Shown here: positions 41,437-50,456 of the stretch, piece by piece | How positions within the stretch are numbered: the first letter of the stretch is position 1 | Layout of the letters: every line of letters begins with the position of its first letter | Origin: Nostoc sp. B(2019) | GTDB taxonomy: Bacteria; Cyanobacteriota; Cyanobacteriia; Cyanobacteriales; Nostocaceae | DNA length: 64,000 bases | Direction: 5' to 3' | NCBI RefSeq assembly: GCF_010091925.1 | Contig: NZ_WVID01000022.1 | Location: 46,931 to 110,930 of the forward strand | The notes under the pieces: generated by a model | Databases searched by the model: none | The model's input: only the letters and a program-made list of their open reading frames with translations | What the model was told of the DNA's origin: nothing | Position numbers and translations under genes: made by a program

Positions 41437-42147
41437 TCAAAAACGCTGTATTACAATCCACGCAACCCCTGCTGCTACTAGTGGCACGCTGAGGTTATCT
41501 GTACCGTGGGGTGAGACTGCCTCAGCTAGCGTTGCGAAAGTAGCACTTACTAGGGCCACTAGAAAGGCATGTCCCAAGCCTAAAGGCGTTGCTAGAGGGC
41601 TAAGAGATGAACCAGGTAGCAGCAACAGTACTAAAAATATGGCAGTTGTACTCGCCACAAACATTGCTGCTGAACCTTCCCAAGAACGCACAGAATTTCC
41701 TACCTGATATTTATGCTGCCCGAAGCGCCTACCAATTAATGCTGCTAGAGCATCGCCCCAGGTCATTGCCATTATCCCAGCTACAGCAATTGGGGCATTA
41801 TCTGTAGGCCCATCTGGTCGCCACAGTAACCCGAACAGCAACGTCACCGAGACAGCAAAATAAACTGTGCCAGGTGAACTGTCTTCAGTATCCATTGCAC
41901 CGACAAGTCTGTAGCGATAGAACAGGTAATTAAGTCCGATAAATGTAGCAAAGGGTATAATTCCGATTTCCCAGTGGTTGAATAGCAGCAGGACGCCGAA
42001 AACCCACATCCCTGCACCAATATGAATCACTTTGCGGGTCAAATCTGGCTGGACATCAAACAGTCTACGCAGTCCCTCGCCAACGATAAGCAGGCCAAAG
42101 GCGTAGATATACGAGGCTACTAGCCCGATAAAATCATTGTTTGTCAT
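41437..42147 (-). CDS. Phytol/polyprenol kinase family membrane protein (VTE5-like)
   Basis: This 236-residue protein has about six to seven membrane helices and belongs to the dolichol/phytol kinase family. Markers are RRLFDVQPDLTRKVIHIGAG near the start, MTWGDALAALIGRRFGQHKY (the conserved Asp of the nucleotide site), VRSWEGSAAMF and the SPHGTDNLSVPLVAA end. In cyanobacteria and plants such enzymes rescue phytol for tocopherol and chlorophyll. trmB lies three bases upstream on the same strand. Confidence 0.85.
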   Translation of the reverse strand: MTNNDFIGLVASYIYAFGLLIVGEGLRRLFDVQPDLTRKVIHIGAGMWVFGVLLLFNHWEIGIIPFATFIGLNYLFYRYRLVGAMDTEDSSPGTVYFAVSVTLLFGLLWRPDGPTDNAPIAVAGIMAMTWGDALAALIGRRFGQHKYQVGNSVRSWEGSAAMFVASTTAIFLVLLLLPGSSLSPLATPLGLGHAFLVALVSATFATLAEAVSPHGTDNLSVPLVAAGVAWIVIQRF

Positions 42148-42150
42148 TTG

Positions 42151-42804
42151 TCATAAGTCAGAATTCACAACTTCTCGCCGGACAAACAAAGCTCGATAAA
42201 CAGGCTCACCCCGCGACATAACACTTATTTCTCGTTCTGTAGGGACTGGTAGCGGATTTTCTGCTAGCCATTCTTCTGTGCTGCTCTGATAAGCTGGGTG
42301 AGCAGCAAAGCGATCGCGCATTTCCACAGCCACAAATTCTATATCTGATTGCAGAAATACAACTCCCCCAACCACGAGATAATTAGCTAATTCCGCCACT
42401 AATTCTGGTTGCACTACACGGCGTTTAGCGTGGCGAGTTTTAAACCAAGGATCGGGAAATTGAATAGTCACGCGCTGCAAAGTTCCTGTGGGGAGGGAAG
42501 ATAAAAGCGACCACAATGAATTATTCACATTGCAAAACAAGTAGTGCAGATTTGTTAAACCCAACTCAGAACGCAACTTATTCGCTTCTACTACCAGCGG
42601 TTCCCGAATTTCCAAACCGAGAAAATTCCAGTTGGGTTCTATCTTTGCCGTATCCAATAAAAACCGTCCCTTAGCGCAGCCAATATCTAGATGTAGCGGT
42701 TGGTTTGGCTTTGCATAAACTTTTTCCCATTCAAGGGGGCTTGCTGGCGTTTGATACTTGTTGGCAAGTGGGTTAACATGTTGGCGGACTCGGACAGTTG
42801 CCAA
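42151..42804 (-). CDS. trmB: tRNA (guanine-N7-)-methyltransferase
   Basis: This 217-residue enzyme makes m7G46 in tRNA. The SAM site is HLDIGCAKGRFLLDTA, followed by NFLGLEIREPLVVEAN and the catalytic/tRNA motif IQFPDPWFKTRHAKRRVVQPE. The start is ATG at 42804. It is upstream of the phytol-kinase gene and probably co-transcribed. Confidence 0.95.
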   Translation of the reverse strand: MATVRVRQHVNPLANKYQTPASPLEWEKVYAKPNQPLHLDIGCAKGRFLLDTAKIEPNWNFLGLEIREPLVVEANKLRSELGLTNLHYLFCNVNNSLWSLLSSLPTGTLQRVTIQFPDPWFKTRHAKRRVVQPELVAELANYLVVGGVVFLQSDIEFVAVEMRDRFAAHPAYQSSTEEWLAENPLPVPTEREISVMSRGEPVYRALFVRREVVNSDL

Positions 42805-43212
42805 AATTTACTCTCCTCTACGTAAAAATTTCCTGTGATACTCTGAGCTTGAAGCGAGTCTCGCCCCCTGATCTTCTCTCTCATCAGTTTGACAAACCAA
42901 AAGCTATACTTAACTTGAAAAAGGATTCCATATTGCTCTGATTAACAAATTACCACCTATTTATTTTTACATTTTATAGATGTCAAAATGTAGAAAATAG
43001 GATTGCTTAATTTTTAATTTTGAGAGAAGCTTAAACACTCACTTCCGACGTTTATAACTGCGGTGATTTTGAGGTATACTATACTGTGTAATCGATTTTT
43101 AATGTATATAAATGTTAAGTAGAGACGTTACTCAGCAGGGAAACAAAGCAAAGGTTATACTCTTTGGAAAAGAGTTGTTTTAACCCTCTACTTTTAACAT
43201 TTTATTAAATCA
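42805..43212. other. Divergent promoter region
   Basis: AT-rich with no gene. A GTAGAGACG half repeat lies near 43119-43127. The region should hold promoters for trmB (minus) and the phosphoesterase (plus). Confidence 0.55.
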
Positions 43213-44370
43213 ATGACCCTCAATTTTCGCTTTGCGATAGTAAGTGACTTACACCTTGCGCTTCCCCACACAATCTGGAATCATCCTAGTCGTTTTCATT
43301 TGGTGGAAGTTAGTATCCCCGCATTTGAAAGTGTATTAGAACATTTAACACAACTCGATTTAGATTTCCTCTTGCTTCCAGGAGATTTAACTCAGCATGG
43401 TGAACCAGAAAACCATACTTGGTTACAACAAAGATTAGCTCAGCTACCTTTTCCCGTCTATGTTGTTCCTGGGAATCATGACGTTCCGGTGTTAATGGCA
43501 AATCAGCAATCAATTGCTTTTGCTGATTTCCCCTACTATTACTCTAAATCTGGCTATGATAATCCCCAGCAAATTTACTACACTCGTCAGTTGTTGCCTG
43601 GAGTTAGGATAATTGGACTGAATTCTAACTCTTTTAATGACCAAGGTGAGCAGGTGGGGCGTTTGGATACCAAACAGCTAAGGTGGTTAGAAGAGGTATT
43701 AGCGGCGGCTGGGGATGAATTAGTCTTGGTGATGGTGCATCACAATGTTGTCGAGCATTTGCCCAATCAATCGGGTCATCCCATCGGAAACCGCTATATG
43801 TTGGAAAATGCACCAGAACTTTTGCAGCTGCTACGACATTATGGAGTCAGCCTAGTATTTACCGGACATTTACATGTTCAGGATATTGCTTGCTCGCAAG
43901 GTGTATATGATATCACCACTGGTTCTTTAGTCAGCTATCCTCATCCCTATCGGGTGTTGGAGTTTCATCGAGATAACTTAGGTAGAGAATGGTTGCAAAT
44001 TTTATCACATAGGGTAGAGTCAATACCTGATTTTCCCGACTTGCAACAGTCATCGCGACAGTGGATGGGCGATCGCTCTTTCCCGTTTATAGTTAAACTG
44101 TTAACTCATCCACCCCTAAACCTCACATTATCCCAAGCAAAAGAATTAGCTCCTAGTTTGCGAGACTTCTGGGCAACTATTGCCGATGGGGATGCTGTTT
44201 TTGATTGCCCCCAATTTCCCCTAGAAGTGCGGCGCTATATTCAAACATATAGTGCATTGACGCAGCCCACCGCAGGCATTGCTACTAGTGGAACTCTAAC
44301 TTTAATTGATAACAACACTACACTCTTACTGGAAAGGAGTACTGATTTGGCGGCAAATTCCAAATGCTGA
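43213..44370 (+). CDS. Metallophosphoesterase (cyclic-nucleotide phosphodiesterase-like)
   Basis: This 385-residue protein has the calcineurin-like metal motifs in order: IVSDLHLA (D, H), LLPGDLTQHGEPENH (GD), VPGNHDVP (GNHD), MVHHN and FTGHLHVQD (GHxH). The order and spacing resemble CpdA/class III phosphodiesterases. The C-terminal 110 residues (PDFPDLQQSSRQWMGDRSFP) are an extra domain without a recognised family. The last 45 bases overlap the convergent FIST gene. Confidence 0.88.
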   Translation: MTLNFRFAIVSDLHLALPHTIWNHPSRFHLVEVSIPAFESVLEHLTQLDLDFLLLPGDLTQHGEPENHTWLQQRLAQLPFPVYVVPGNHDVPVLMANQQSIAFADFPYYYSKSGYDNPQQIYYTRQLLPGVRIIGLNSNSFNDQGEQVGRLDTKQLRWLEEVLAAAGDELVLVMVHHNVVEHLPNQSGHPIGNRYMLENAPELLQLLRHYGVSLVFTGHLHVQDIACSQGVYDITTGSLVSYPHPYRVLEFHRDNLGREWLQILSHRVESIPDFPDLQQSSRQWMGDRSFPFIVKLLTHPPLNLTLSQAKELAPSLRDFWATIADGDAVFDCPQFPLEVRRYIQTYSALTQPTAGIATSGTLTLIDNNTTLLLERSTDLAANSKC

Positions 44371-45549
44371 AGTGTAGGCGTGTAAAAAAGTTCTGCCACC
44401 AACTGGGCCAATTTCACCGCCACAGAAAAAACCACCTACAGGAATATCTTGAAGGTAACGCCTAAATAGCTCCGAATCAAAATTGGGTTTGCCATAAAGT
44501 CCTTCACCTCTTCCCAGACAGGCAAACATCAAGGCAGCTACGGCAGAGGGTTCAGAGTCTCGTTGGTGTTGATAGCTTTGTAGGAGTAATTCCAAGTCTT
44601 CGGCGGAGGCTTCGGCATCACGCAGGTGGAATTGCAAGCGTTGACCGGGACGGACGCGATCGCCAATTGCGATCGCCCCGGCTGTTGGATCTACTCCCAG
44701 GATGCCGCGAATTAAAAAGTCTCCCTGTTGTAAAGAAAGCTTAAACTCATCCATTGCCACACCGACAAACAAAGAGTGTTGTGCCAAAGTCTTTTCTTTT
44801 TCACTGAGATTGGCAATTAAATCTCGCAATACAATCAGCGGTACTTGCTCATCCAACTCTAGGATAATATTGCGATCGGCTTTTGTTACCTGCAATGGTT
44901 TGCCAATTGGTCGGCATCCTTGGGCGACAATTGTTTCCATAACAATATTGCCACTCAAAGCTATACCAACCGTACCGTCACGATACAGGCGATCGTTACA
45001 AAATAGGGCAATCCGACCACCCATACCCCCGCCACTAGCCTGTCCCCCCACGATCACCGATCCAGGATAGGCAAAATCCAACCCCTGCAATAAGTCGTTA
45101 ATTCCAGAAGAGAAAGAACTTGACAGCAAGATAAACTGGGGTGTCGGTGATGGTGGCACACCAATCAAATCTAGCCAAGCATCTGGCGGACTATCCAAGT
45201 CGGGCAATTCTTCAGCGATAATATGAAATACTTGAATCTTCACCCCTGGCAGGTGCGCCAAAGTCAAGCTAATCGCTGGTTCAGCTTCTAGTTCTTGAGT
45301 TTGTCCACTAACCGTTGTCCCAATCACACCTCCACCACTACAGCCAATTAGCACTGGTACAGAAAGTTTCTCAGCCAACAAAGGTAAGAGTCGGGAATAC
45401 TCACTCGTAAAAGCAGACGAAATAAATACCAGCCCTAAATCTGGAGGTGCTGTTAACGATGAGACAGCTCGTTCCACCACATCTGTAACAGCTGCTTCCA
45501 AAGAATGACGGGTTGATAGGGCGTTTGCCCACTGCATTTGGTCTGCCAT
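44326..45549 (-). CDS. FIST N/C domain sensory protein
   Basis: This 407-residue protein has the FIST pattern: MQWANALSTRHSLEAAVTDV, LGLVFISSAFTSEY, LIGCSGGGVIG, then a FIST_C part with GILGVDPTAGAIAIGDRVRPGQRLQFHLRD and the metal-like GGFFCGGEIGPVGGRTFLHAYTSAFGIC. FIST proteins bind small ligands and sometimes act with chemotaxis or GGDEF proteins. No such partner is adjacent. Its 3' end overlaps the phosphoesterase gene tail-to-tail. Confidence 0.88.
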   Translation of the reverse strand: MADQMQWANALSTRHSLEAAVTDVVERAVSSLTAPPDLGLVFISSAFTSEYSRLLPLLAEKLSVPVLIGCSGGGVIGTTVSGQTQELEAEPAISLTLAHLPGVKIQVFHIIAEELPDLDSPPDAWLDLIGVPPSPTPQFILLSSSFSSGINDLLQGLDFAYPGSVIVGGQASGGGMGGRIALFCNDRLYRDGTVGIALSGNIVMETIVAQGCRPIGKPLQVTKADRNIILELDEQVPLIVLRDLIANLSEKEKTLAQHSLFVGVAMDEFKLSLQQGDFLIRGILGVDPTAGAIAIGDRVRPGQRLQFHLRDAEASAEDLELLLQSYQHQRDSEPSAVAALMFACLGRGEGLYGKPNFDSELFRRYLQDIPVGGFFCGGEIGPVGGRTFLHAYTSAFGICRQISTPFQ

Positions 45550-45921
45550 GAGTTTTGGGCTTTTTTCTCTGTTGACGTTAGTAGTTTTTGATTTTTTATT
45601 TTGAGAAGAATTGCATCCTACAAGAGTTGACGCCAGCCCTTTGTATCTCCTAATCCCAGGAAACTGGAGTTGTCATTCCCTGATATATGCATCTAAATAT
45701 ATTGTATGATTATTCATCTGTAGTACTGGCTCCACAAAATCTTAAAAGATAAAAGTGAATGCAGTATAGATGCGGCAGTTTACTGTATTAGTATATGGAT
45801 CATCAGGCTCAAACACTAACTTATCAGCTAAGTGATTAGAATGGTGAGCCATAGAGCCAAAAGTAGCCATTTTTGAAGTTTTTCTATACTAGTATTAACA
45901 ACTCACAACGAGATTAAAGCA
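45550..45921. other. Promoter region of CP12 and the FIST gene
   Basis: No gene is seen. TTTTTCTATACTAGTATTAA lies about 30 bases before the CP12 start; TATACT may be its -10 element. Confidence 0.5.
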
Positions 45922-46167
45922 ATGACCAACATCCAAGAAAAAGCAAACAGCGACATCCAAGAAAAAATTCATGAAGAAGTGGAAGAAGCTCGTGCTGTCT
46001 GTGATGCGGCAGGTAGCAACTCACCAGAGTGTGCTGCGGCTTGGGATGCAGTAGAAGAATTACAAGCCGAAGCTTCCCACAAGCGCCAAAGTAAGCCAAA
46101 AAACTCTCTAGAACAGTATTGTGATGACAACCCAGAGGCAGCTGAGTGCCGGGTTTACGAAGACTAG
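45922..46167 (+). CDS. Calvin cycle regulatory protein CP12
   Basis: This 81-residue intrinsically disordered protein joins GAPDH and phosphoribulokinase into an inactive complex in the dark. Both Cys pairs are present: EEARAVCDAAGSNSPECAAAW (N-terminal loop) and LEQYCDDNPEAAECRVYED (C-terminal GAPDH-binding loop), with the AWDAVEELQAE core between. Thioredoxin-sensitive disulfides control it. It lies alone. Confidence 0.95.
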   Translation: MTNIQEKANSDIQEKIHEEVEEARAVCDAAGSNSPECAAAWDAVEELQAEASHKRQSKPKNSLEQYCDDNPEAAECRVYED

Positions 46168-46763
46168 ATACTTAGTTGGTGAACTTTCTGTTCGTTTGGT
46201 CGGCAAGCAACTAGGAGCTATTTACTTATATCTTGAGCCTTTACGCCATTCCTACATAAAATCTCACTTCCCAAAATCATCATCCCCAAGTAGTGGAAAC
46301 TTGATGATTAATCTGGAGTTTGGGAAGTCTAAAGACTTTCCTCTGAGGGCTTGTTTTGTCTAAAAACTCTAGCTTCTCAAAAATGGGGGTTTGTGTAGGA
46401 GTGCCGAATGCATAGGAGATTAAGATGAGTTTTAAAACTCTCCTTAATATTGCTGGAGGTAAGAGCAAGATTTAAGTTGAGGAACTTCTAGTTGCTTGTT
46501 TTTTGTTTAACAGAGAAATGAGGGACGAAATTTGAAGCAGTCAAATTATCTTCCTGCATCGGCGTAAACCGCTACACTGCCTTTCTCTGGTAATCAGTTG
46601 GATATAGCCATATTACTGTGGCTAGCCTCTAGGCTGTTTGGTTTGATTAAACTGTTATGTAAGATATATAAACTACTACTAGCTAGCTAATAGCTGACAG
46701 CGATCGCAGTTATTGATACTCACCTTTGGCTAAAAGTATTTTATTTATCGTCTGAGAAAAATT
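46168..46763. other. 600-base spacer after CP12
   Basis: No supported gene. ACTTCCCAAA at 46266-46275 pairs with TTTGGGAAGT at 46319-46328 and encloses a second stem (ATCATC/GATGAT), a possible terminator or structured RNA. The final 100 bases should carry the promoter of the membrane protein gene. Confidence 0.5.
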
Positions 46764-47357
46764 ATGAATGATATTTGGCTTCGTCCTTTCATCTGGATTG
46801 ACTACCGACTGGCAGTGTTATTTGCCGTGATTATTCCCCTAATTCTCTTGATTTGGGCGTTTGTGCAAAAAATTGAAGCGATACAACGCTTGTTAGGTAT
46901 TTACTGGCGAGTATCAAGCTTACTAGCAATCACGGTTTATTTAATGATTGCCCAGTATCCAGTTAGCTTCATCTCTGGGTTGATGGGTCTGATACTGATC
47001 CCCATTTCACTGTGGTTCTGGGTAGATTTAAACGATGAAATTGAGTATCAAACCAGTGGAGCGTTAAAACTGGTTTTTACCTCTTGGCGCTGGGCTATGA
47101 GTGTGTATTGTATTTTAGGCGCACTAGCTTTTATCCCTTTTTTGGGTTGTGCTTTTTCCCAAAACGTGGTAAGCGCTCCCTATTGTCGCCTCTGGTTCGA
47201 GGCCCCATTACTATTCAAGGAATACTTTCATCCTAATACTAAGCCTGGGTTCTTAGGCTTTCTTGCCATAATCAGTTTAGTAGTTTATGTAATCTATTTA
47301 AGCTACTTTGTCCTCATAAAGCTGGGCAAGCAGGGACGCTCAGCTACACAGCAGTAA
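46764..47357 (+). CDS. DUF3177-type membrane protein
   Basis: This 197-residue protein has about five membrane helices, starting MNDIWLRPFIWIDYRLAVLF. It resembles the cyanobacterial DUF3177 family (ISLWFWVDLNDEIEYQTSGAL; FTSWRWAMSVYCILG; three Cys in the second half). The function is unknown. It is followed 37 bases later by the next gene on the same strand. Confidence 0.75.
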   Translation: MNDIWLRPFIWIDYRLAVLFAVIIPLILLIWAFVQKIEAIQRLLGIYWRVSSLLAITVYLMIAQYPVSFISGLMGLILIPISLWFWVDLNDEIEYQTSGALKLVFTSWRWAMSVYCILGALAFIPFLGCAFSQNVVSAPYCRLWFEAPLLFKEYFHPNTKPGFLGFLAIISLVVYVIYLSYFVLIKLGKQGRSATQQ

Positions 47358-47394
47358 TCGTTGCTGCACTACTGAAATATTCAAAATTCAAAGA

Positions 47395-47691
47395 ATGAAT
47401 TCCATTTGCAAGCGACTGGAACAATACACTGCCAAACGTCAGCAAGAAGTCTTAATTGTTATGGGAGAAATTGCTGATGAGCAAGATAAAATTGTTATTT
47501 TTAAAGGCTTTTCCAGTTCTTTGATGCGTCCCACCGCATTTGATGCAGATGTGCCTGTGCTGCCAGATGAAGCAAAAATTATTAGCATTGACCGTATAGC
47601 AAGTCCCTACAATCCCGAAGCACCTCGTTATATTCAACAAGGACTCTCTTGGGAAGCTATGCAGGCTCTATTGTTAGAAGCAGGTGTTTAA
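47395..47691 (+). CDS. Conserved hypothetical protein
   Basis: This 98-residue soluble protein has QQEVLIVMGEIADEQDKIVI, FKGFSSSLMRPTAFDADVPVLP and ASPYNPEAPRYIQQGLSWEAM. The pattern is familiar from small proteins shared by cyanobacteria and plastids, but no function is recalled. It lies downstream of the DUF3177 gene, perhaps in one operon. Confidence 0.72.
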   Translation: MNSICKRLEQYTAKRQQEVLIVMGEIADEQDKIVIFKGFSSSLMRPTAFDADVPVLPDEAKIISIDRIASPYNPEAPRYIQQGLSWEAMQALLLEAGV

Positions 47692-48052
47692 CTATCCCTC
47701 TTTTGTCAGAGTGGGAAAACCCAACCGCTGAAAGTCTGTCGGGGCTTTGTTTTTCACTTTTTGGCTAGAATTTTTAATTAAGATTAGAAAATAAAGCGTC
47801 AAACCTTTGTTAAATCAAAGTTCTAGAATCTGGGTTCGATTATTGTTTTGCGAGAGTGACAGAAAAGGGATAGCCTGAAACTTCGAGTTCCAGGCGGGCG
47901 AGGTTGCTAATTAAGAATACCGCTCACGCTTTCTCTCTACCAAAGATTTGGGGTCAGAGCCTCGCCCTTATAGGGCGACTTTATTCTTTATTCTAAAAAG
48001 CGTTTTAATTCTTATTAGAATAATCATAAAATAATTCAGGAGGTAAAGCAAG

Positions 48053-49267
48053 GTGTTTAACCTGACTTACGAGTTCAAGCTAAAGCCAACACAGAAACAA
48101 ATATTGTTGTTTGAAGAATGGATGGAAACTCATAGACGGGTTTACAACTATGCTTTAGCTGAACGTAAAGACTGGTATAAATCACGATCTTGTCAGATTA
48201 ACGCTTGCAGTCTCCATAGCTGCTATATAATTCCTGCTGACGCACCACGCCCAACTTTTGCAAGTCAGTGTAAGTCTTTGACTGCTGCGCGGAAAGAAAA
48301 CGAGTATTTAAAACGTGTCAATGCTCAATCTTTGCAGCAAACATTGAGGCGACTTGAAAAGGCTTTTGTAAGTATGTGGGAACAAAATCATGGATTCCCC
48401 AGATTCAAAAAGTCGGGACGGATGCGGTCTTTTTCTTTTCCCCAGTTAGGGCAAAACCCGTTGAACAATGGTTACGTTAAATTACCCGTTATTGGAGTAG
48501 TTAAACTTCGCCAATCACGCTCAATCCCAGATGGAGGAGTAATTAAGCAAGCACGAGTGGTCAAACGTGTTTCTGGTTGGTATGTAATGTTGACCGTCCA
48601 ATGGGATGTTAGCTTACCTCAAACCATGCCACACGGGGAAGCAGTAGGAATAGATGTAGGGCTAACTAGCTTTGTTGCAACTTCCAATGGTCTTTTAGTC
48701 AAACGTCCGAGGTTTTTTACTGATGCCGAACGTAAGCTGAAATTGCTGCAACAGCGCGTTAGTAGAAAACGCTTAGGCTCGAACAACTGGAAGAAAGCCC
48801 AAAACAAAGTTGCTTCGTTACATGAATACGTTGCTAATTGCCGTAAGGATTGGCACAGAAAACTGTCTCATCAAGTCTGCGACGGCGCAGGGATGGTGTT
48901 TGTTGAAGATTTAAATTTAATTGGCTTGTCCCGTGGAATGTTAGGCAAGCATTGCCTTGATGCGGGATTTGGACAATTCTTTAATATCCTTGAGCAAACT
49001 TGTTTTAAGCGTGATGTCTATTTTCAAAAAGTAGATGCACGAAAAACTAGTCAGACTTGCCCTAACTGTAGAGTTGAGACAGGCAAAAAAGAGCTTTGCG
49101 AACGTATTCATATTTGTTCAAATTGCGGCTATACAACTGATAGAGATGTTGCAGCCGCCCAAGTAGTCTCAATGCGTGGACTTGCAGCCGTAGGACATAC
49201 GGTCAAGATGCTTGCTGAGGGTAAATTCATTGGAATCCCCGCGAAGCAAGAATCCTCACACCTTTAG
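48053..49267 (+). CDS. tnpB: TnpB, RNA-guided nuclease of an IS605-group element
   Basis: This 404-residue protein is full length. The RuvC-like acidic residues are in VGIDVGLTSF, MVFVEDLNLIGLSRG and TTDRDVAAAQVV, and the zinc finger CPNC...CSNC lies between the last two. The N-terminal helix-turn-helix region (FKLKPTQKQILLFEEWMETH) is intact. The start is GTG at 48053 with AGGAGG at 48038-48043. TnpB proteins cut DNA guided by an omega RNA transcribed from the gene's 3' end. The stop TAG sits in the loop of the right-end hairpin, as expected for that arrangement. Confidence 0.93.
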   Translation: MFNLTYEFKLKPTQKQILLFEEWMETHRRVYNYALAERKDWYKSRSCQINACSLHSCYIIPADAPRPTFASQCKSLTAARKENEYLKRVNAQSLQQTLRRLEKAFVSMWEQNHGFPRFKKSGRMRSFSFPQLGQNPLNNGYVKLPVIGVVKLRQSRSIPDGGVIKQARVVKRVSGWYVMLTVQWDVSLPQTMPHGEAVGIDVGLTSFVATSNGLLVKRPRFFTDAERKLKLLQQRVSRKRLGSNNWKKAQNKVASLHEYVANCRKDWHRKLSHQVCDGAGMVFVEDLNLIGLSRGMLGKHCLDAGFGQFFNILEQTCFKRDVYFQKVDARKTSQTCPNCRVETGKKELCERIHICSNCGYTTDRDVAAAQVVSMRGLAAVGHTVKMLAEGKFIGIPAKQESSHL

Positions 49268-49283
49268 GTGTGAGGAGTGTCAA
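49254..49283 (+). ncRNA. Right-end hairpin, predicted 3' part of the omega RNA
   Basis: CCTCACACC-TTTA-GGTGTGAGG, then GAGTGTCAA, is the element's right end and would be the 3' end of the RNA scaffold; only this last stem can be placed by eye. Bases after 49283 would serve as guide. Confidence 0.6.
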
Positions 49284-49290
49284 AATGCGT

Positions 49291-50154
49291 TTAACGTTTA
49301 TTCGGTGCAACCAAGGTAAACACAGTAATCTCAGGACGGGCGGCAAATCGCAAATGCATATCAGTCATACCTACACCTCGGTTAGTGTATTGGATCATAT
49401 CTCCTACCTGATAGCGTCCAGAGTAATACTTTCTACCAAATCGGGGTAGAACCATTGCTGTGAGGAAAGGTAGATGCACTTGTCCACCGTGGGAATGTCC
49501 TGATAGCTGCAAGTCAAACCGTCCTGTAGCAGCACTAGTATCAGCAAAGTCTGGCTCATGTGCTAATAAAATTGCAGCACCCTCATTAGGTAATTGCTTC
49601 AGTACTAAATCTAAACGGGGTTTACCAAGCCAGATATCATCTACCCCAGCGATATGAAGCATTGCACTGCCTCGGTGTAGCGTGTAAATAGCATTATCAA
49701 GGCAGGTTATACCGCTTTCTTCTATTGCTTGGATAATTGCTTTGGAGTTGTTGAGGTAATCATGATTGCCCAATACTGCCACAGTCTGATCTTTGGCAGT
49801 GAATTTATCCAAGACAAACTTGAGAGTGGGGACGACTGAGGGCGAAAAGTGGGTTACTAAATCTCCTGTAATCGCCACTAAGTCAGGTTTTTGTTGGTTG
49901 ACTAAGTTGATAATTTTTTTGAACCGTTCTTGAGTCATCCACTTATCTCGATGAACATCGCTGATTTGGACAATGCGATAGCCATTAAATTCTGATGAGA
50001 GATGTGGCAAAGTCAGTTGTAAAGAATTAATTTCAATCCAATTCGGTTCAATATATTTGGCGTAAGATAACGCACAAATTCCCAACAATAAGCACAATAT
50101 CAAAAATCGCAAAGCTGATATTCTAGCTTTTTTGCGCCACTTACGACTTCTCAA
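49291..50154 (-). CDS. Membrane-anchored metallophosphoesterase (YkuE-like)
   Basis: This 287-residue protein has a basic N-terminus, one membrane helix (FLILCLLLGICALSYAKYIE) and an external calcineurin-like domain: IVQISDVHRDKW, VAITGDLVTH, VLGNHDYLNN, ILLAHEPDF and LSGHSHGGQVHLP. This resembles YkuE and lipid/UDP-sugar phosphoesterases. It is unlike the enzyme at 43213 in domain layout. Its 3' end abuts the tnpB element but is not interrupted. Confidence 0.88.
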   Translation of the reverse strand: MRSRKWRKKARISALRFLILCLLLGICALSYAKYIEPNWIEINSLQLTLPHLSSEFNGYRIVQISDVHRDKWMTQERFKKIINLVNQQKPDLVAITGDLVTHFSPSVVPTLKFVLDKFTAKDQTVAVLGNHDYLNNSKAIIQAIEESGITCLDNAIYTLHRGSAMLHIAGVDDIWLGKPRLDLVLKQLPNEGAAILLAHEPDFADTSAATGRFDLQLSGHSHGGQVHLPFLTAMVLPRFGRKYYSGRYQVGDMIQYTNRGVGMTDMHLRFAARPEITVFTLVAPNKR

Positions 50155-50456
50155 AACAAAATCTCCATCGACGTGACTACTAGTGCAAGAAGGCAGGAGG
50201 CAGATAGAACTCTCTTGCGCGGAAACTGTCGCTCAGAAGTTTGGTAACGCAGAAGGCTGTAATGCTCATAAAGTAACTTTTTGTTTGTTTCTAGCTGTCT
50301 AGTTATTAATTATGCTGTGCTGAACTAGATTGTCTGTCCTACGGTTTCTTTAAATTTGACTGGCAATCCTCTTAGTGGTCAGAAAATTAAATAAAGACTT
50401 AAAGTGGCTAAAATGTAGAGACGTGATATATTATGTCTCTCTATCACCCTGGTTTT
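50155..50456. other. Divergent promoter region with a GTAGAGACG repeat
   Basis: No gene is seen. The repeat at 50415-50441 (GTAGAGACGTGATATATTAT) carries an ATG in the der frame at 50433, but that ATG is part of the repeat. Confidence 0.6.

Larger units (their letters stand above)
47842..49283 (+). mobile_element. IS200/IS605-group element carrying only tnpB (IS1341-like)
   Basis: The element holds tnpB without tnpA. The left end contains a TCGCCCT/AGGGCGA hairpin (47962-47978), preceded by structured sequence starting near 47842; this edge is approximate. The right end is a hairpin (CCTCACACC/GGTGTGAGG, 49254-49275) followed by GAGTGTCAA, a right-end form often seen in cyanobacterial copies. 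Without tnpA it needs help to move. It lies between a hypothetical gene and the 3' end of a phosphoesterase gene, eight bases from its stop. Confidence 0.75.
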
